Positions 62,501-64,000 of a stretch of DNA of 64,000 bases are shown piece by piece; within the stretch, counting starts at the first letter, position 1, and each line of letters starts with the position of its first letter. The notes below the pieces were generated by a model that saw nothing but the letters and a program-made list of their open reading frames with translations, did no database searches and had not been told where the DNA came from. Source of the DNA: Bacillus testis (GTDB taxonomy: Bacteria > Bacillota > Bacilli > Bacillales > DSM-1321); contig NZ_LN851186.1 in assembly GCF_001243895.1 (NCBI RefSeq), positions 2,693,842-2,757,841 on the forward strand, read 5' to 3'. The translations under genes were made by a program, and so were the position numbers.

Positions 62501-63112
62501 TTATGATTCAATCACTTTTTTTAAAACTAACTGAATGACATGCCCTCTGCCAGTATGGCGTTTGCCCTCGTTCACTTCTTCTTCCCCATAGTAAAAATGC
62601 AGACATGTATAAGGCTTGATCCATTGAAGGACATCGATAGGATCATACATCAGCTTCTCTGAATCGGGACCGCCCGATTTGTACCGCAGCTGATCCTTCG
62701 AGTAGACTTCAACAATCAAATAGCCGCCCGGCTTTAACGAACCGATCATGCTGTCGAATAGAAAAGGCTGATCCTTTTCAGGCACATGCCCGAAAATCAT
62801 GACCGCTGCATCGAATTGGCCTTTTTCTACCTTCTGCTCTGTCAGGTCCATTTCAACCGTTTCGACATGTACGCCCTTTTCTTCGGCCAATTTTTTTGTC
62901 TTTTCCAGGCCAACCCGGGAATGGTCATAAGCGGTAACTTTGTGTCCTTGTTTCGCTAGAAAGACCGCATTCCGGCCCTCTCCTTCAGCAAAGCAGCCTA
63001 CTTGTGAAGATGCAGGAAGAATGCCGCTCATTTTATTCAAAAATTCATTTTCGTTTTTCCCGTATACAAAATCCTGATCTGAAAATCTCTTATCCCAATG
63101 TTCTTTAGACAT
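62501..63112 (-). CDS. Class I SAM-dependent methyltransferase (TehB-like)
   Basis: Methyltransferase of 203 residues. SAM motif I is CFAEGEGRNAVFLAKQGHKV, motif II region VEMDLTEQK, and the start HWDKRFSDQDFVYG is common in the TehB/thiopurine-type group. Substrate unknown. GGGAGG precedes the ATG. Confidence 0.9.
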   Translation of the reverse strand: MSKEHWDKRFSDQDFVYGKNENEFLNKMSGILPASSQVGCFAEGEGRNAVFLAKQGHKVTAYDHSRVGLEKTKKLAEEKGVHVETVEMDLTEQKVEKGQFDAAVMIFGHVPEKDQPFLFDSMIGSLKPGGYLIVEVYSKDQLRYKSGGPDSEKLMYDPIDVLQWIKPYTCLHFYYGEEEVNEGKRHTGRGHVIQLVLKKVIES

Positions 63113-63272
63113 GTAAAAGACCTCCCGTTTCTTTGCCTTCTTCCACTATACCACTGGGGCCATGCATCCGCAAAAATACCATTCGGGGTATAAAATTCAC
63201 ACTGGTTTCCCGCAAAACAAAGCAGCTGTCGGCTGCTTTGTTTGGTTGGGTCAACTGCCATGCATCAATTGT

Positions 63273-63419
63273 TCATTCTGGATTTGCTTCGTCATTTAGT
63301 TCTGCCTCTCCTGCCTGATCGGCCTTCGCCTTCCATCTATTTATGTAAAAGGAAACAAAAGATTCTACTGCCACATAAAACAGGAACAGCGAAACAGCTA
63401 TAATAAGTATAGTTTTCAT
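63273..63419 (-). CDS. Small single-pass membrane protein, 48 residues
   Basis: ATG at 63419 with GGGAGAG 9 nt upstream. The product begins MKTILIIAVSLFLFYVAVES, one transmembrane helix (about 3-22), then a short basic stretch (INRWKAKADQ) and acidic tail (EAELNDEANPE). No family recognised. It lies alone between the methyltransferase and STAS genes on the same strand. Confidence 0.6.
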   Translation of the reverse strand: MKTILIIAVSLFLFYVAVESFVSFYINRWKAKADQAGEAELNDEANPE

Positions 63420-63533
63420 TTTTCTTACTCTCCCTTACGACAATAACGCTCTCTTTCCCGTTAAAAACAAGGATCATACCACCAAAGAGTCTATATTTAT
63501 TATGAAGAATAGAAAGTTATTTCACAATACTAA

Positions 63534-63989
63534 TTACGTATTTAAGAATTTGTTGAATGACGAATAATAATTCACTTCTGCATTCAACTGAAAAGCATGC
63601 AGGTTTTTGACATGCTCTGCTTTCAGCCCGATCAGATTTATGACTGTGTCCTCCCCCATAACTTTGATTACTTGCAGCAGCTGATTGATAAGAGCCAATC
63701 CATCTTCATCAATTGTACCGGTAGCCGTAAAATCAAAGGCGATTGCTTCATACTCCCCCTCAAACAAACGGATACTGACAGCCTTGGTGATTTCCTTCAT
63801 TTTTTGGCTGGTGATATCACCGAAAATGGGTACAAATGCAAAGCTGGAGCTTAACGAGATAAATGGTCCCGACAATTGGTCCAATTTGTTCAAGACTTCC
63901 TCCAATTCTTCTTTCTTATGGAATAAATCTAGATCTGTTTCCTGGAGGCGCTTGCGAATGGCGCGGAAGTTTTCTTCCATCACCTTCAT
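63534..63989 (-). CDS. STAS-domain protein of the RsbR/anti-sigma antagonist class
   Basis: Protein of at least 151 residues. A short helical N terminus (about 1-40, LDLFHKKEELEEVLNKLDQL) precedes a STAS domain (about 42-148: FISLSSSFAFVPIFGDITSQ, then FDFTATGTIDEDGLALINQL). RsbR-like proteins sit in stressosomes, but the usual N-globin domain is missing here. The frame stays open to the window edge, so the true start may be outside; the ATG at 63989 is the first visible and lacks a clear ribosome binding site in the 11 bases available. Confidence 0.75.
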   Translation of the reverse strand: MKVMEENFRAIRKRLQETDLDLFHKKEELEEVLNKLDQLSGPFISLSSSFAFVPIFGDITSQKMKEITKAVSIRLFEGEYEAIAFDFTATGTIDEDGLALINQLLQVIKVMGEDTVINLIGLKAEHVKNLHAFQLNAEVNYYSSFNKFLNT

Positions 63990-64000
63990 TTTGTCATCCT

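Overview
The window looks like chromosome of an endospore-forming member of the Bacillaceae. It carries the spoIIA sporulation locus, spoIIM, matching sporulation sigma promoters and strong AGGAGG-type ribosome binding sites. Its gene order follows the Bacillus subtilis yqj-yqk-spoIIA region: zwf, rnz, namA, proI, yqjP/yqjQ at one end, then yqjW/X-like genes, yqkD/E/F, nudF, spoIIM, fur, yqzK, xerD, drm, punA, dacF and spoIIAA-AB-sigF at the other. Accessory blocks are inserted between these landmarks. No tRNA, rRNA, CRISPR array or insertion sequence with an intact transposase was seen.

Region by region: 1-2 kb holds a two-component system whose kinase carries an AirS-like cysteine cluster in its GAF domain. 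2-3.5 kb is a purine permease. 3.5-6.4 kb is dacF-spoIIAA-spoIIAB-sigF, with a good sigma-H promoter inside the operon and a sigma-F promoter in front of dacF. 6.5-11.3 kb is an accessory block: an unknown 135-residue gene, then mupG, a cellobiose-type PTS and a LacI regulator, with a perfect cre site and a candidate operator. 11.4-14.8 kb is a nucleoside catabolism operon. 15-17.6 kb is xerD-yqzK-fur-spoIIM. 17.8-19.7 kb is an acetate-type symporter pair. 19.7-23.3 kb is nudF and yqkF/E/D.

23.3-24.2 kb is a gene-poor stretch with a leader-peptide-like element and a structured repeat, leading into a drug exporter that has an overlapping 28-codon upstream frame. 25.7-32.5 kb is the most unusual locus: a peptide-type ABC importer whose binding protein appears circularly permuted, whose two permeases have long extra N-terminal regions, and whose two ATPases are fused and divergently transcribed. 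32.8-38.6 kb holds a CDGSH protein, an Eis-like acetyltransferase, a LexA-controlled Y-family polymerase with its YolD partner, another acetyltransferase and an MFS transporter.

38.8-46.8 kb holds an aldehyde dehydrogenase with a cre site, a tandem array of long covarying hairpin repeats, a repetitive glycine-rich protein, an XRE regulator behind a perfect 42-bp palindrome, an aldose epimerase, an M20 amidohydrolase and a split ThrE-type exporter. 47-51.5 kb holds an ECF sigma/anti-sigma pair with an autoregulatory-type promoter, a pyruvate oxidase and a lipoprotein. 51.6-64 kb holds an SDR and an MBL hydrolase, proI under a proline T-box, namA, a YbaK-type deacylase, an SLH-anchored amidase, a ferrochelatase of proteobacterial type, rnz, zwf, a methyltransferase and a STAS protein cut close to the window edge.

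Two families of intergenic structured repeats are visible. Both show base changes that preserve pairing between copies.
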